Shown here piece by piece: positions 5,952 through 6,221 of a stretch of 6,221 bases of DNA. The stretch is from positions 1-6,221 of the forward strand of contig JAPYWY010000104.1 of assembly GCA_028276125.1 (NCBI GenBank), in the 5' to 3' direction. Under the pieces are notes generated by a model, which was not told where the DNA came from, searched no databases, and worked only from the letters and a program-made list of their open reading frames with translations. Made by a program: the position numbers and the translations under genes. The stretch comes from Pseudothermotoga sp. (lineage in GTDB: Bacteria; Thermotogota; Thermotogae; Thermotogales; DSM-5069). Each line of letters begins with the position of its first letter. The stretch's first letter is position 1.

Positions 5952-6221
5952 TCACTTTCCCTGAGTCTCTTCCCAGAGCTGCTTGTAGTACGGCACCAAC
6001 TCTGAGACGAGCTTCGCGGAGGCAGCTTCGTCGTAGTTCTCGATGACGAACCCCATTTCAAGCATCTTCGCAACGAACTCCGGATTGTTGTTCACTTCCT
6101 TGAAGGCGGCCTCGAGTACCCTCTTCACATCCTCCGGTGTTCCTGGGGGCACGGCGATTCCTCTGTACGCTTTCTCGACAAGGTCTATCCCCAGTTCTCT
6201 GAAAGTTGGAGCATCGGGGAA
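5952..6221 (-). CDS. tctC: Tripartite tricarboxylate transporter solute-binding protein TctC (C-terminal part; 5' end beyond window)
   Basis: The last 89 residues of a periplasmic TctC (Bug-type) binding protein; the reading frame is open at base 6221 and ends at TGA 5954-5952. The visible fragment shows the usual C-terminal pattern: FPDAPTFRELGID (1-13), YRGIAVPPGTPEDV (19-32), a helical stretch leading to NNPEFVAKMLEMGF (46-59), and a final long helix (66-86) ending in QLWEETQGK. Whole TctC proteins are about 320 residues, so roughly 230, including the signal peptide and most of the ligand pocket, lie outside the window. It captures the carboxylate in the periplasm and hands it to TctA/TctB. 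It is the first of the seven genes visible here in transcription order; the operon promoter is probably upstream of it, out of view. The pocket residues that would name the substrate cannot be seen. Confidence 0.93.
   Translation of the reverse strand, partial: FPDAPTFRELGIDLVEKAYRGIAVPPGTPEDVKRVLEAAFKEVNNNPEFVAKMLEMGFVIENYDEAASAKLVSELVPYYKQLWEETQGK

Noticed and set aside
5576..6073. Minus-strand open frame of 165 codons crossing the tctC-tctA gap
   Set aside because: It overlaps the ends of two well-supported genes in another frame, runs through the hairpin, and reads as a low-complexity Arg/Ser-rich sequence without a good ribosome-binding site.
1..6221. tRNA, rRNA, CRISPR array, insertion sequence or long direct repeats
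   Set aside because: Nothing of these was seen by reading: genes occupy almost every base, no repeated spacer pattern occurs, and no transposase or terminal inverted repeats are visible.

Overview
The window is almost wholly coding. Every gene I can support lies on the minus strand, so the operon reads from right (6221) to left (1). Purine-rich Shine-Dalgarno sites (GGAGGTG, GAGGTGA), gene gaps of 14 bases or fewer, 4-base start/stop overlaps, AGA/AGG arginine codons and Lys/Glu-rich proteins suggest a thermophilic bacterium. My best guess is Thermotogae, perhaps a higher-GC Pseudothermotoga. That guess rests on style and recalled resemblance, not on a search.

Layout in transcription order: (1) 6221-5952, the last 89 residues of a TctC-type periplasmic solute-binding protein. 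(2) 5942-5909, a strong GC hairpin followed by a U-rich run in the only sizeable intergenic gap. (3) 5889-4369, TctA, the large membrane subunit of a tripartite tricarboxylate transporter (TTT). (4) 4372-3917, TctB, the small membrane subunit. (5) 3902-2571, a 443-residue malic enzyme. (6) 2560-2273, a small SAF-domain protein equivalent to the N-terminal part of UxaA-family dehydratases. (7) 2276-1122, the large catalytic part of the same UxaA-family enzyme as a separate gene. (8) 1110-1, a LarA-family nickel-dependent 2-hydroxyacid racemase or epimerase, cut off by the window edge before its C-terminus.

The genes read as one catabolic operon. A TTT importer captures a carboxylate, a LarA-type enzyme inverts the C2 hydroxyl, a UxaA-type lyase eliminates water (or possibly sulfite), and malic enzyme makes pyruvate and NAD(P)H. 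The substrate is not fixed by the sequence. C4 hydroxydiacids (D/L-malate, tartrate) fit the malic enzyme best. Sulfolactate is a serious alternative, because sulfolactate sulfo-lyase is also a split UxaA-family enzyme and TTT importers for sulfolactate are known. A hexonate pathway fits less well, since no 2-keto-3-deoxy-sugar kinase or aldolase is visible. No RNA gene, insertion sequence, CRISPR array, promoter or regulator gene is visible; the promoter presumably lies beyond the right edge, upstream of tctC.
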